A stretch of 64,000 bases of DNA from Neoconidiobolus thromboides FSU 785. Its lineage: Eukaryota > Entomophthoromycota > Entomophthoromycetes > Entomophthorales > Neoconidiobolaceae. The stretch is taken from the NCBI GenBank assembly GCA_025603075.1, contig MU626337.1, positions 1 through 64,000 of the forward strand. The letters run 5' to 3'. The translations under genes and the position numbers were made by a program. Below the pieces are notes generated by a model. That model was not told the DNA's origin and did no database searches. It saw only the letters and a list, made by a program, of their open reading frames with translations. The first letter of the stretch is position 1; each line of letters starts with the position of its first letter. Positions 1 through 10,541 of this stretch are shown in pieces.

Positions 1-29
1 TCATTTTTTATTATCATAAAATAAGAACC

Positions 30-1354
30 TTAAAAAATTGGAATATAATGATGAATCTTATCTTTTTGTTGCTGAGAAATACATTCAGCAATCCAAACTA
101 TATTACGTATCTCTTGCTCCTTTAATTTAAAATAAGCATAAAATAAGCCATAGTGGAATTGCTGTAAAAAGGTATCCTTGTTGAGTTCCACTTCATATTC
201 AAAAAATCGATCTTCTAATGTTTTTCCTTCCCCATCATTTACCCCTAATCCAGAATCAAATAAATTACGGTATTCCTAAAATAGTTTGAAATTCAATTAC
301 TGTTATTATTAATATAGATTTCTAATAAACTTACAGCAACAAAATCACAACTACCCTTTACTTGATCAAAATCATCTACTTTAGAAAGCTTAGCACTTCC
401 TTCTGGGAAAAGTCGACCTAAGGAGGGAAATAATTTGGCACGATCATCTTTCGAAAGTTCAGTACCAAAAGAATTGATAGTGATATTGATAGTACGTCTA
501 TCTGCCTCAAACTAAATTGAAAAAAGTATTAAAACTTGAACCTAGAAAAGTTTAATAACTTACTTTTAATATTTCCCCCATAAGCTCAGCTGTCGCACCA
601 CCAATTCCTTGGCAAAACTGATAAAAGTCTTCCAAATACGCTTTGTATAATGTGTTACGAATGATTTCAATATTGAGCTCATCCAAGTCTTGTGCTGATA
701 AGCAGTTACGAAAATAAGGTGCTATAAATTATTCAAAGTTAGTTTATTTTTACTAATAAATAAAGTATTATCTTACCAAGTGGTGTTTCAACTAACACAG
801 TATTATATAATTCTGCTACATTGGTAGCAATACATAGGGCTGGCATAGACTCAAAGACACCAATAGGATGACAGCGCTCAATCAGCTCGTTGGTATCACG
901 TTCATGTAAAGTACCAGTGATTAATAAGATGACGTTGTCAATCATGTAACCGTAACTAAAAAACAAGCAAAGTTAGAGTAAACTAATAACAATAGCTACT
1001 AAAATTACCTAATATAATCTAAGAACTGCAACAAGTCGCCACTAGCTTGAGAACGAATATATTTGTATTCTTCTACTAGTTTTTCAGTACATTTTTCAGA
1101 GATGGTGGATGTGGCTATGGGTGAAGCTTCATTTTGAATTAAAGTACCATAATCTGTGGCTCCTAACTGGACTTTGAGATCTTTTAAATTCAGTATTTTA
1201 ATTTTAATTTTTGTTTCAAATTTACTAGCTTACCTTCTAAATTCTCATATTGAGTTAAATTCATATAGTTGGAGTTGCTGACTATATCCGAACGAAAACT
1301 CCTTGTTATGGCTTCTGAATAACCATCATCAATATTGAACATACAGCCTTCCAT
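30..1354 (-). CDS. VMA6: V-type proton ATPase subunit d
   Basis: This is the subunit of the vacuolar ATPase that couples the V1 rotor to the membrane V0 ring and helps acidify vacuole and Golgi. Six exons on the minus strand: 1234..1354, 1009..1180, 777..955, 564..721, 335..511 and 30..275, with introns of 52-59 bp that begin GT and end AG. They sum to 1053 nt, giving 350 residues, the usual family length. The start reads [12 protein letters not shown], and the third exon carries the strongly conserved stretch around [14 protein letters not shown]. The C-terminus ends HHYIPIF before a TAA stop. The start is the only ATG that gives the family N-terminus. The frame is intact and there is no sign of decay. 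The identification rests on recognised conservation along the whole protein. Confidence 0.96.
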
Positions 1355-2233
1355 TTTCCTTATTTTCTTTTAGTTGAATGTCGTCTTAAAAATACAATGT
1401 TTGAATTTTGACTTCCTCATTTTTAGTTTATTGATCCCACTCTTTTATTTCACTTTTTATTACTTAGCACGAATTTAGTCCACAATAATCTGTGTTACGT
1501 TTTTTTTAAATCGAAAGACTGAAGGGCTTTATGTTTATTAGCTTAAAAAATACAACTAAAAGATAGGATCAAAAAGAGATAAAGTTAGATAGACGATGAT
1601 ATTTACAGAAGTCAAGGAAAGACTTCATTATTTTCTGATTGAAACTTGCCATAAAGGTGGGAATCAATGATTTGATTGTATCTTTTTTGTTGTAAATGAG
1701 TTCAGCAATGGAAAATATGGGTTCAGTATAAACGTGACTCAGGTAACCGGGATAGGGGTTCCGTGAGAATAGGCGAAGTAGGATGAAACATTAGTTTGAT
1801 GTCAGAAGAAGAGCTAAAGAGAAAGACTAAACAAACTACTACTGCACAGGAGGTTTTTTCACAATAAGGTTTATCTTTCATAAGAGGCAAAGGAATGCTA
1901 AGTTGAGTAAGTTGAGGAGATAAGGACTGAAAGAATGAGCTTTAGATGGAGGCCTAAAAGATAGAGGTGAAAGAACATAAGACAAACCTGTGTACAAAAG
2001 TTTCATTCTATGTTAACTATTAAGTTATTTAAAAAATTCACTTCTCATTAAACATCTCATAAGTTTATTAATAAACGAAAAATAAACTGCAGCTTAAAAA
2101 ATATGCTATCTCAAAATTAGATGTGAATTATAAGCATTTTTAAAATCAACGTTTTTAAATAGATTTGTTATTCAAAGGTATCAGTGATCAACAGAAAAAG
2201 AAAATAATTAAAAGGCCTCATATTTATTTATAT
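1355..2233. other. intergenic, no supported gene
   Basis: No gene can be supported here. Positions about 1590-1960 are less AT-rich than the surroundings. On the minus strand they hold frames of 30-60 codons between stops, for example around EPIFSIAELIYNKK, so an old coding relic is possible, but I do not recognise it. Confidence 0.5.
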
Positions 2234-2914
2234 TCAAAATCTTGATAAGTTCAGGTTGTCCCCAAATAAATAATGGCTCTTCCTTGCAGATTCGATACCA
2301 TTTTTCAATCTAAGCCTACTATTCTGCTTATCCCTTAATTTCTGTTTGGCAATGGAATTAGCTTTCATCAATAACAATCCCATGAACAATCTTTCCAAAA
2401 GAGGGATAAAATCAAAATTGAACTTTACTTTAGCAATTTCGTTTGCATTTAGTTTAATAATTTTGGTACTGAACTCAACCAGTGCTTTATCTTTTGATGA
2501 TGATGTTGAGTTTAAAGCTATAATCTCAGCGCTTTCTTTTGTATCATTTAAAACGTATTCAAATTGGTTGTCATCATGGTCAGTTAATACTAAATTGACT
2601 GTTTTATTCATAGTTACTACCATTGAGTTATAGTTATTATTCTCTTTTTCTTTATAGTTATAGATAGTTAATTTAGGTTCGTTACTCATAATATCTCTTT
2701 TAGTAAAACTTAACAAGTTATCATTATTTACATCCTTTAAGTAATATTCACTACCATTGTTTTGTGTATAAAACTTATATTTAATTTGATTAGTTCCTTC
2801 GTCTTTAGCTACTGAATATTGATCATCTTCCTTATAATAGATTATAAACTTCTTTTTCTTTTTCTTTTTCACTTCTTGGGTTATTTCATTATACTCTGGT
2901 GGTAACGTTGACAT
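2234..2914 (-). CDS. unrecognised paralog-family protein, copy 1 (LURP1/tubby-like fold possible)
   Basis: Single-exon 226-residue protein and one of three paralogs in this window (others at 5879..6550 and 20199..20867). The start MSTLPPEYNEI is shared by all three and is followed by a run of seven lysines (five in the others). Residues 25-110 alternate short beta-like segments, such as YYLKDVNNDNLLSF and PKLTIYNY. A hydrophobic C-terminal helix follows (IPLLERLFMGLLLM, near residues 170-183). That order resembles LURP1-related/tubby C-terminal proteins, but this is inference and not a confident homology. The first 150 codons and about 70 bp of 5' flank are nearly identical to copy 2, while the last third diverges sharply. 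No signal peptide is seen. The function is unknown. Confidence 0.72.
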   Translation of the reverse strand: MSTLPPEYNEITQEVKKKKKKKFIIYYKEDDQYSVAKDEGTNQIKYKFYTQNNGSEYYLKDVNNDNLLSFTKRDIMSNEPKLTIYNYKEKENNNYNSMVVTMNKTVNLVLTDHDDNQFEYVLNDTKESAEIIALNSTSSSKDKALVEFSTKIIKLNANEIAKVKFNFDFIPLLERLFMGLLLMKANSIAKQKLRDKQNSRLRLKNGIESARKSHYLFGDNLNLSRF

Positions 2915-2985
2915 TTGTTTTAATTTTTTCTATGAAAAATTGTTTGCTTATATATTATTTGATTGCAAGCTATTTTTATTTTGGT
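2915..2985 (-). promoter_or_regulatory. conserved 5' flank of paralog copy 1
   Basis: About 70 bp upstream of the ATG are conserved nearly base for base in all three paralogs, with a TATATAAGC box about 45 bp before the start. Copies 1 and 3 stay similar further out, to about 3025. Conservation outside the coding frame suggests a duplicated core promoter and 5' UTR. Confidence 0.55.
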
Positions 2986-3587
2986 AGTGTTTATATCACT
3001 TTATTACAAAATCACGTTTATTTCTATTTAGAATAACAGAAATTTTTCATGAAGAGAATCTTTTTATAATTAGAATCTTCAGATAAAATTTATATTACCA
3101 TTTATTTTTGATAAAAAAAACAGCCTGGAAATTATAACCTCTCTTCTACGTCGTTTATAAGAGTACTTTTAGCTATTTTAATCTAATAAATAATCCTTCT
3201 ACCTTTTTTATCTGATATGTATTAATCCATTATCAACATCTCATCTCTTGAAAATCTTGAGTTTTATCAAAGATAAGGATTACATTACTGATTCATTCAT
3301 TTTGAGATCTTAAACCAGAGCTCTTTTTCAAAATTTTCATCTTAAGCTTAATTGTAAAAAAATACAAAATTGCTTAAAATGAATAACTATATTGCTTCGA
3401 ATTGTTTTGATAGTTTATTATCTGTTATGTAGGGAAACAACTTAAAAACCAAGTCAAATTGTAGCTTTTCCCAATATAGTTTAAACTACACTTCCAAGAG
3501 CCATATACACCTTGTTTACCAAGCTTTTACAAGCTAACCCACAGCATTATATGGACAATTCAACCAAATAACTTAACAAAGTGTTAC

Positions 3588-3692
3588 ATATGTGTATTTT
3601 TTTTGGTTTCATTACTTTTTTCATTTTTTAAGCGCTATTTGAGTGGAAAGATTTTTAGTAAAATTCTTAAATACAAAAGTACACCTCCATAT
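3588..3692 (-). mobile_element. GGGGATG foldback MITE, reverse orientation (head-to-head pair, left)
   Basis: Short quasi-palindromic element flanked by ATAT on both sides (3588-3591 and 3689-3692). It shares its right ATAT with the next copy, which lies in the opposite orientation. Its centre is AAGCGCTATTTGAGTGG. The left terminus is eroded. The family is described at 18137..18241. Confidence 0.88.
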
Positions 3693-3795
3693 GGGGATGT
3701 ATTTTTGTGTTTAAGAATTTTGTTAGCAAATTTTCCGCTTAGATAGCGCTTAAAAAATGGAAGAAATAATGAAGTTAAAAAAGACACTCCTATAT
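3689..3795 (+). mobile_element. GGGGATG foldback MITE, forward (head-to-head pair, right)
   Basis: Full-length copy starting GGGGATGT directly after the shared ATAT at 3689-3692, with ATAT again at 3792-3795. Its orientation is opposite to its left neighbour, so the two make an inverted pair of about 205 bp. Confidence 0.9.
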
Positions 3796-4609
3796 GTTAT
3801 TAAGAAAATAACCTTCTAAGAAAAATTATTTTGAAAAAAAAATTCAGAGTATCTTAATATAACTTCAACATTTTTTCAAATAAAAGTAGCTCTTCTGATG
3901 AACTTTTTTTAATAGCATGTGTTACATGTTAAGCCATCTGGTTCAATTGTTTATATAATGGTATATATTAAAAAAAGTAGTTATTTTTATAGCACTTAAT
4001 TATAACTTTTCCAGTAAACCGAAATCGAAAAACAATTTCTACTTTAAACTAAATATAAAGGATATTTTCTATTTACTTTCTGGCTTTTTTACTGCTTTCC
4101 AATTTTGGATCAGCTTATCTTTTAGACCTTTGGAGCCTAAATAGCTAGGTTGATCCATTTTGTTTGAATATAGCTGTTGCAGCTCTTTTGCGGGTTAACA
4201 ACCCATTCAAGAAAAAATACAAGGTAAAAATTAGCCAAATACTTTGTTCAAATTTAAAAGAATTCACTGTAATTAATCCTTATAAAAACTATCACTAAAA
4301 AATTACAAAAGAATCGCTACAGTTGTATTTAGAAATTCAAAATATTTCAAATCTAAATTGATTTTGTTTAGATAATATGCTTTGAATTTAAGTATAAATA
4401 AGTGCTTTTCGGTTGCTATAATGTAAAGCTTATTTGGATAATTCATTATATGCCTAGTTTTTATATTCAAATTGTCAATAAATTGATCATACCTTATATC
4501 CATTATTGCTACATACGATGCCCTTAAATCGTAGCACAACTCTTTGTACTGAAGCTAAAATTCGATTTCTCAATTTAAGAACGTATAGGCTAGTACAATA
4601 AGCGGTAAA
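3796..4609. other. intergenic, no supported gene
   Basis: AT-rich sequence with no convincing coding frame, RNA gene or repeat between the foldback pair and the aldo-keto reductase relic. Short minus-strand frames near 4303-4669 look like chance. Confidence 0.5.
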
Positions 4610-5388
4610 AGTAGCCAAAATTACCTTAAATCCAGGATACTCTACATTGGTATGGCTTGGATTTGTCAAAATGAAAAAGAGGTATAGGAAGTTATTATGG
4701 AAACAAATGGCCTCAAGAAAAAACTTTTATCGTTCCAAAGCTTTGGAATCTTTTATTATTGTGACCATGTTGCTAAATCTTTTAATAAAAGTTTAGATGA
4801 GCTCCGATTTAATTATGTGGGTCTATACCTTATTCATTGGCCTTATTCTCAAGCAGATGGCGAAGGCCTTTTACTCAAAAATCCGGATGGTATCCTTAAA
4901 ACTCAAGAAGGGTATACTATTTATAATAGATAGGGAGAGCTTAGAAAACTAGTAAAAGTGGGAAAATTAAGAATATTAGATTACCAAATTTTGATATTGA
5001 TGGTACCAAACAAATATTAGCAAAAGCTAAAATCCGACCTGCTGTTCTTTAAGTTGTACTTCATCTTTATCTTCCTCAATACGAGTTGGTTGAACTCTAT
5101 AAAAATGAAGATATTTACATAATTGCTTATCCACTACTTGAATCAAAGCTTATCTCAAAAATCTGTGAGGATAAAATGATTAGTGATATTGTAAATCGAC
5201 TGAGAAAAACTACGGTTCAAGTTATTTTAGCTTGGGAGTAACAACATAGTATAATTGTAATTCAAAAAACCACAAATGAAGATTTTATTAAAGCTAACTT
5301 CGAGGGTATAGAGCTTTCTAAAAAAGATTTGGACACAATATTAAACTTTGAAATTCATCATCGGATTACCGATTTAAAATTTTTTTAA
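4610..5388 (+). pseudogene. aldo-keto reductase pseudogene
   Basis: Remnant of an NADPH-dependent aldo-keto reductase (TIM barrel). Conserved blocks follow the family order. Around 4650 is the GYRHIDTA-like block, then CQNEKEV and METNGLKK. Next comes DELRFNYVGLYLIHWPY (4771-4830), then ELRKLVKVGK and a decayed SNFD block (4980). A PAVLQVxxHxYLPQ-like block lies near 5038, and the C-terminal part ends near 5388. The frame is broken repeatedly: a frameshift near 4650, a stop at about 4667, TAG at 4931, a one-base deletion near 4970, and TAA codons near 5050 and 5239. The open stretch 4697..4933 is only one segment of it. No functional product is expected. Confidence 0.85.
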
Positions 5389-5878
5389 AGCTCTCTAAAT
5401 TTTAAATATTCAAGATATGAAGTTGTGGTATTTAGATAACAGTAATATGAATAGTAGCTTAACTTTTCTATAAAAATTATAATATCAAATGGTATAGAAA
5501 ATGGTATGGCATAAAAATTTTATATGAATAATATAATATTTAAATATAAACTATAGGATTAAACTTGAAAGTGGCGACATAACGATTCAGTATATTTATT
5601 ATGATGTTTAAAGATGTATGAAATAAATTTATATCTAAGTGAACCAAAAACTTGGCTTTATTATAGCTTTGCTACAGTGGGATATTTAGGACTATTTATT
5701 ATATTATTTACTTAGTATAAATTATAAAAAAAATAAACTATGAAAACTTATGGTCTAAATAAACTACTTAAATTTTTTAAAATAACACAAGCTTTCATAC
5801 AAAAATAAAAGTAGATTAAATATCAATAATAGCTTTTATATTAAAATACTCAAAACAATTATTTAAAAATACTAATTA
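5389..5878. other. intergenic, nothing seen
   Basis: Very AT-rich sequence with no coding frame, repeat or RNA gene that I can support. Confidence 0.5.
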
Positions 5879-6550
5879 CTAAAATGGCGAACGATGTGTG
5901 TAGCATTTACTACCATCAAACAAATGGTCTATAACTTTATCAAAAGTGATACTTGGTTTATAATTTTGCTTATCCTTCAATTTCTGTTTAATAATGGAGT
6001 TAGCTCTAATGAATAACAAACCCATAAACAAACGCTCTAAAAGTGGAATAGAATTAAAGTTGAACTTTACTTTAGCAATTTTATTCTCATTTAGTGTCAG
6101 AATTTTAGTACTGAACTCAACCAGTGCTTTATCTTTTGATGATGATGTTGAGTTTAAAGCTATAATCTCAGCGCTTTCTTTTGTATCATTTAAAACGTAT
6201 TCAAATTGGTTGTCATCATGGTCAGTTAATACTAAATTGACTGTTTTATTCATAGTTACTACCATTGAGTTATAGTTATTATTCTCTTTTTCTTTATAGT
6301 TATAGATAGTTAATTTAGGTTCGTTACTCATAATATCTCTTTTAGTAAAACTTAACAAGTTATCATTATTTACATCCTTTAAGTAATATTCACTACCATT
6401 GTTTTGTGTATAAAACTTATATTTAATTTGATTAGTTCCTTCGTCTTTAGCTACTAAATATTGACCATCTTCCTTATAATAGATTATAAACTTCTTTTTC
6501 TTTTTCACTTCTTGGGTTATTTCATTATACTCTGGTGGTAACGTTGACAT
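5879..6550 (-). CDS. unrecognised paralog-family protein, copy 2
   Basis: Single-exon 223-residue member of the same family as 2234..2914. From the start codon to about residue 150 it differs from copy 1 by a 6-bp deletion in the lysine run and very few substitutions. After VEFSTKI, at about 6110, similarity drops abruptly. The hydrophobic segment IPLLERLFMGLLFI is kept, followed by a different tail. The 5' flank matches copies 1 and 3 only to about 6619. Such a mosaic of near-identical and diverged parts suggests gene conversion, or duplication followed by patchwork exchange. No function is recognised. An intact frame in all three copies argues that the proteins are, or recently were, expressed. 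Confidence 0.72.
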   Translation of the reverse strand: MSTLPPEYNEITQEVKKKKKFIIYYKEDGQYLVAKDEGTNQIKYKFYTQNNGSEYYLKDVNNDNLLSFTKRDIMSNEPKLTIYNYKEKENNNYNSMVVTMNKTVNLVLTDHDDNQFEYVLNDTKESAEIIALNSTSSSKDKALVEFSTKILTLNENKIAKVKFNFNSIPLLERLFMGLLFIRANSIIKQKLKDKQNYKPSITFDKVIDHLFDGSKCYTHRSPF

Positions 6551-7491
6551 TTGTTTTAATTTTTTCTATGAAAAATTGTTTGCTTATATATTATTTGATT
6601 GCAAGCTATTTTTATTTTATCAAAATGTTTGTATCACTTTGCTACAAAAATCACACTACTATTTATATGTTTGGCCGCCTTTATAAATAGGACATGAACA
6701 AATTTATATTGTGTTCATTAAATTTTGTTCAAATAAAGATTTTATACACAATCTCTAACCTAATTTTACCGGTTTGAAAGTATAACTGGTCATTTCTTTA
6801 GAAACTTAATAATAGCACTTATGTTACTTTAAAGTGTACTTTGAACTAAAAGTGGTTAAAAGTACAAAATTGCTTGAGATGAATAATCAAATGATTCCAA
6901 ACCAACTTGATAAATTGCTATTATTCTTTCTTTTATTTTTAAATTTTGATATCATTGAGTTTTAAAATAGATAAAGCTATCTATCATATTACTTTTAACT
7001 ACTTATTAAGATACTACTGTTTTTTGTCTCAAGATCAAAACATTGAATCAAATCTAAAAGATGAATACGCTTCTTCTAACTTAGATCATCAATGTAGCTA
7101 GTATTAGATGGGATAACCGTTTCGAGAAACAGAAAAACTTATTTATTACTGGTTAAAATAAATATATGCACCCTTCGCCTAGAAAAGGGATAAAAAATTC
7201 CTATAGATTCTTTAAATACTTTATTACTACAAAGCTCAGACTCAAAGTATGTTATAATTCCTTGTAAAAATTCCCTCCCTATCATAAAAATATAATTACT
7301 TTAACATTTTACTCCCAAACGGCCAACATTAAGCTAATCGTTTATTTTAGGTATTGACTCCATTCTGCTTTTATTGCTTCCACTTATACTAATTTAATGC
7401 CTAAATTTAAAAGGATGATTTATACCCTGTCTTTCAAAAGCTGTAAAATGCCTATTTATGTATTATTTAAATTCATTTCAAACACTTCTGC
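6551..7491. other. intergenic, nothing beyond copy 2 flank
   Basis: The first about 70 bp are the conserved 5' flank of the paralog. The rest is AT-rich without a supported gene. Confidence 0.5.
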
Positions 7492-7597
7492 ATTTGAGGA
7501 TGTATTTTTTTGTTTAAGAATTTTACTAATAATCTTTCCATTCAAATAGCGCTTAAAAAACAAAAAAGTAACGAAACCAAAAAAAGCATCCCCATTT
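7492..7597 (+). mobile_element. GGGGATG foldback MITE, forward, ATTT duplication
   Basis: Copy starting GAGGATGT and ending GCATCCCC, flanked by ATTT at 7492-7495 and 7594-7597. It is one of three copies whose flanks are ATTT rather than ATAT, which helps define a 4-bp duplication. Confidence 0.9.
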
Positions 7598-8294
7598 CAT
7601 TAAATCCTCACTCAAACTTAACTTTAGTGTTATTTCTAGGATTTAAAAGTGTTAACAAGGAATATTGTTATAGATTTGCAAGGGTTTTTTCTACCAATCA
7701 ACTAGTCACCTTTTTTAATTCATTAATGGCTCTACTCTATAAATAAAGTACAAAGTACTGGTCTTTAAATTTAAATACAAGTTATTTAATAAACTAAAAA
7801 TAACTGACAGTTATATTATATTTTAATAATAACCCTCACATATTTACACAACATGATAAATCTAAACATTCATAAAAAACAAAGATACGACGCTATGATA
7901 TTAAAATGTTAACAATTTAAACAACACATAGCTGAAAGTTATGACTTGTTAAAAAGTTACCATATAAAAGTTTAGTTAATAGCGGGAAATATATAGGGGT
8001 TATATAATATGAAATTTAATGACATATAGAGTATAATTTCATTTAATTAGATAAAGGAATCAAGTATGTACTAAAATTTGTATTAGAGCTTATACTTACT
8101 ATTGCTTTATTCCAATGAAATACATAGTACTAGTTACTATATATTTATTATGTCAAAAATTTCAAGTTAAATAGTTAGAATTGTTTCTATACTACATAAA
8201 AATTTTATACTAAAATAAAAAACAGCTTAGCGTCAATGATAATTCAAACTCTAGCATCGCTAAAAATTTAAAATAAAAATTTAAAATATATTGG
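7598..8294. other. intergenic, nothing seen
   Basis: No gene or repeat supported. The open frame that runs out of the foldback element to 7746 is not credible because its first third is transposon sequence. Confidence 0.5.
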
Positions 8295-8391
8295 ATATGT
8301 TTTTTGGTTTCATTACTTTTTCCATTTTTAAGCCCTATTTGAGTGGAAAATTGTTAGGGAAATTGTTAGGGAAAAAAATGCATCCCCATAT
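8295..8391 (-). mobile_element. GGGGATG foldback MITE, reverse
   Basis: Slightly shortened copy flanked by ATAT (8295-8298 and 8388-8391), with a small internal duplication around TTGTTAGGGAAA. It lies 8 bp left of the LTR-like element. Confidence 0.85.
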
Positions 8392-8399
8392 CTTAATAT

Positions 8400-8863
8400 T
8401 ATGAAATCTGGTACTCAGTGTTTTGAGCCAAAAACAGCTATTGCCCAGTTAACTATACTGTAAGTTGAAAGGCCTTAGTTTATGTGACTAATATATATTT
8501 GAATTATGAAGAATAGCACATAATATGTTACAGACTATGTAAAACAAATAGAATAGACAATACTAATTTAAAATCTACGTAGAGTACTATTAAGAAAATT
8601 TAGTGATTTTATTAGATGTATGAGATATCAAGGAATAATTCAACTAAAAACCCTCGAGCTACCATGTTCTAAGATCTCTTTTATACTCTGACAAATGTAA
8701 GTATCAAAGGGAGAAGATAATATTCTCTGGGATGAAGCTAGGAATTCCCTTAGCAAATCAAACTAAAAGCCTGGGATTGGTTGTCTCTAAACTCGAGAAC
8801 ACAACAACTTAAGTGATTGTTATGCTATAATCAACCATGGAGCTGACAAAGCGATATTTCACA
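8400..8863 (+). mobile_element. 464-bp LTR-like element, copy 1 (solo LTR or TIR element)
   Basis: A 464-bp block that matches the reverse complement of 57804..58267 along its full length with scattered substitutions. Its start is TATGAAATCTGG (TGTGAAATCTGG in copy 2) and its end is GCGATATTTCACA. The TG...CA ends fit a solo LTR of a retrotransposon, but the 8-bp inverted terminus TGTGAAAT would also fit a non-autonomous DNA element. It is flanked by ATAT at 8396-8399 and 8864-8867. No open reading frame and no second LTR are nearby. Confidence 0.82.
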
Positions 8864-8867
8864 ATAT

Positions 8868-9418
8868 CTATATTAAATAATTATAATATAGAATTATAAC
8901 TGTTATTATATTTTTTAAATCTAATGTTCCAGTGTAAAATATAAAAAACTTTTTAATACAATATGACCAATTAAGAGACTGATAAAGTATTATTTTATAT
9001 GAGATTAAAATATAAAAATAACATTTTTTACAGTTAAAAAATAAGAATTATTATAATAGATTTAAATAAAAAAGCTTTGAAATAGCCATATATAAGCTTA
9101 AATATATAGGGCTGTCCTAATTGGTTTCAGAATTTACTTAGAAATTAATCCAAATTTAAAATTTTTAAATTTGTGTCTAATATGATGGTTAAATCTAAAA
9201 AGCTTAAAGTTAAATGTCTCTATTTAAAACTTATTTTAATTGTTTCCTTTTCTTAAATAGCTAATTTTCCTAACTATATATTTTATGTTAGTTCTGTTAG
9301 ATATTTAACAGATATATAATATATAACTATATGATTATATAATTATATAAATACATAATTATATAAACACAGTTATTTGACTTTATTTGACTTTATTTTT
9401 TGTTGAAATAAAAATAAA
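8868..9418. other. intergenic with a degenerate repeat end
   Basis: AT-rich sequence. Positions 9101-9135 (ATATATAGGGCTGTCC then GGTTTCA) resemble the end of the foldback family, or a diverged subfamily also seen at 17016-17070. Nothing else is supported. Confidence 0.35.
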
Positions 9419-9969
9419 ATGCAAACTTTCATAACTAAACTTCGAAATGGAATTTTTGAAAATTTCAATATAATAGGAAGGAGTACACAATATAAACATT
9501 GTAATTCGTTTACATCAATTTTAAAAGCTACTTATAACAACCCAAGGTTCATGGAATTTTATAATAAAACAAAACAAAGAAAAGATATATTATCAAAGTT
9601 TACTATCGATAATAATAAACTTAATCAAGCAGTGTATAAAACTAGTGCTTTGAGGGAAACAGGAAACAAAAATCAACAAGTAGCGTTATTATCAACTATA
9701 GCTTCAGTATATTCTTTTGATGAATGCAAGAGTTTTGGGTTTAATATAAACACAAATTAATATGATTATTCAAAAATAAGTAATAATAATAAAATATCAA
9801 TATTACAACCTATTATTAAAAATACAAAAAAAATTAAAGATGACCAAATCGAAAGTATTATACAATATTTACTAAATGATTCAACTATTTCATCAGTATT
9901 TAATATAAAAATAATGATAGTAAATATTCATCAGATAATATATATATTAAATAAAAGTAGAAGAATGAT
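9419..9969 (+). pseudogene. probable N-terminal fragment of a transposase
   Basis: An open frame of 113 codons starting MQTFITKLRNGIF runs to a TAA at 9758. It then stays open in the same frame to about 9970, ending NKSRRMIY. The DNA around RRMIY (AGAATGATATA) matches the minus strand of the transposase relic near 18680, where RMIYSKYF precedes the CxxC region. A foldback MITE sits exactly at that point here, and the transposase does not resume after it. I therefore read this as the N-terminal half of the same transposase family, with one in-frame stop. The overlap that supports this is short, so the assignment is tentative. Confidence 0.45.
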
Positions 9970-10074
9970 ATATGGCGATGTTTTTTTTGATTTCATTATT
10001 TTTCCATTTTTTAAGCGCTATTTAAGCAGAAAATTTGTTAGTAAATCCTTAATACAAAAACACATCCCCCTATA
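9970..10074 (-). mobile_element. GGGGATG foldback MITE, reverse
   Basis: Copy starting GGCGATG after ATAT (9970-9973) and ending CATCCCCC before TATA. It ends the transposase-like frame to its left. Confidence 0.85.
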
Positions 10075-10541
10075 ATTATTGTAATTAATCTAAATGATTA
10101 TTATAATACAATTAGTTACTAAATTGATGAAATAATATAAAATATTATATTAAAAATAACACAAAATAAGTTACATTTACACCCTGTAAAAACATGTTAA
10201 GAAAATATTAAAAAGTGTTTGAAATATTTAGAATGTGTTAATGATTCTTATTATAGTACTAATATCAAACATATAAAAAAAAGTTAGTGAAAAAGATTAT
10301 GGATTCACATATCAAATAACTTATTATATCTTAATTATAAATAGACAGTTGTATAACAAAGGAATAGTAGATGTAATATGTCTTCATTATGAAGGTTATT
10401 TAATTGATATAAAAAGCATTAAAATTTAATGCAAACTTGATAATATATAGGGTTTATTTTTGGTGACAATTACTTTCCAACTATTTTCCAAGTGGTTTAC
10501 AATGAATACAAAATAGTATATATGTTTGTGAACATTAATAA

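Noticed and set aside
2346-2633. Plus-strand open frame overlapping paralog copy 1
   Set aside because: Antisense shadow of the conserved minus-strand gene; the same shadow recurs opposite the other two copies.
4610-5388. Alternative genetic code (TAA/TAG as Gln) to explain stops in the aldo-keto reductase
   Set aside because: VMA6, RRP5, Dicer and EFG1 have no internal TAA/TAG and end in them; the locus also has frameshifts.
7510-7746. Plus-strand open frame of 78 codons
   Set aside because: Its first third is MITE sequence and the rest has no motif or conservation.
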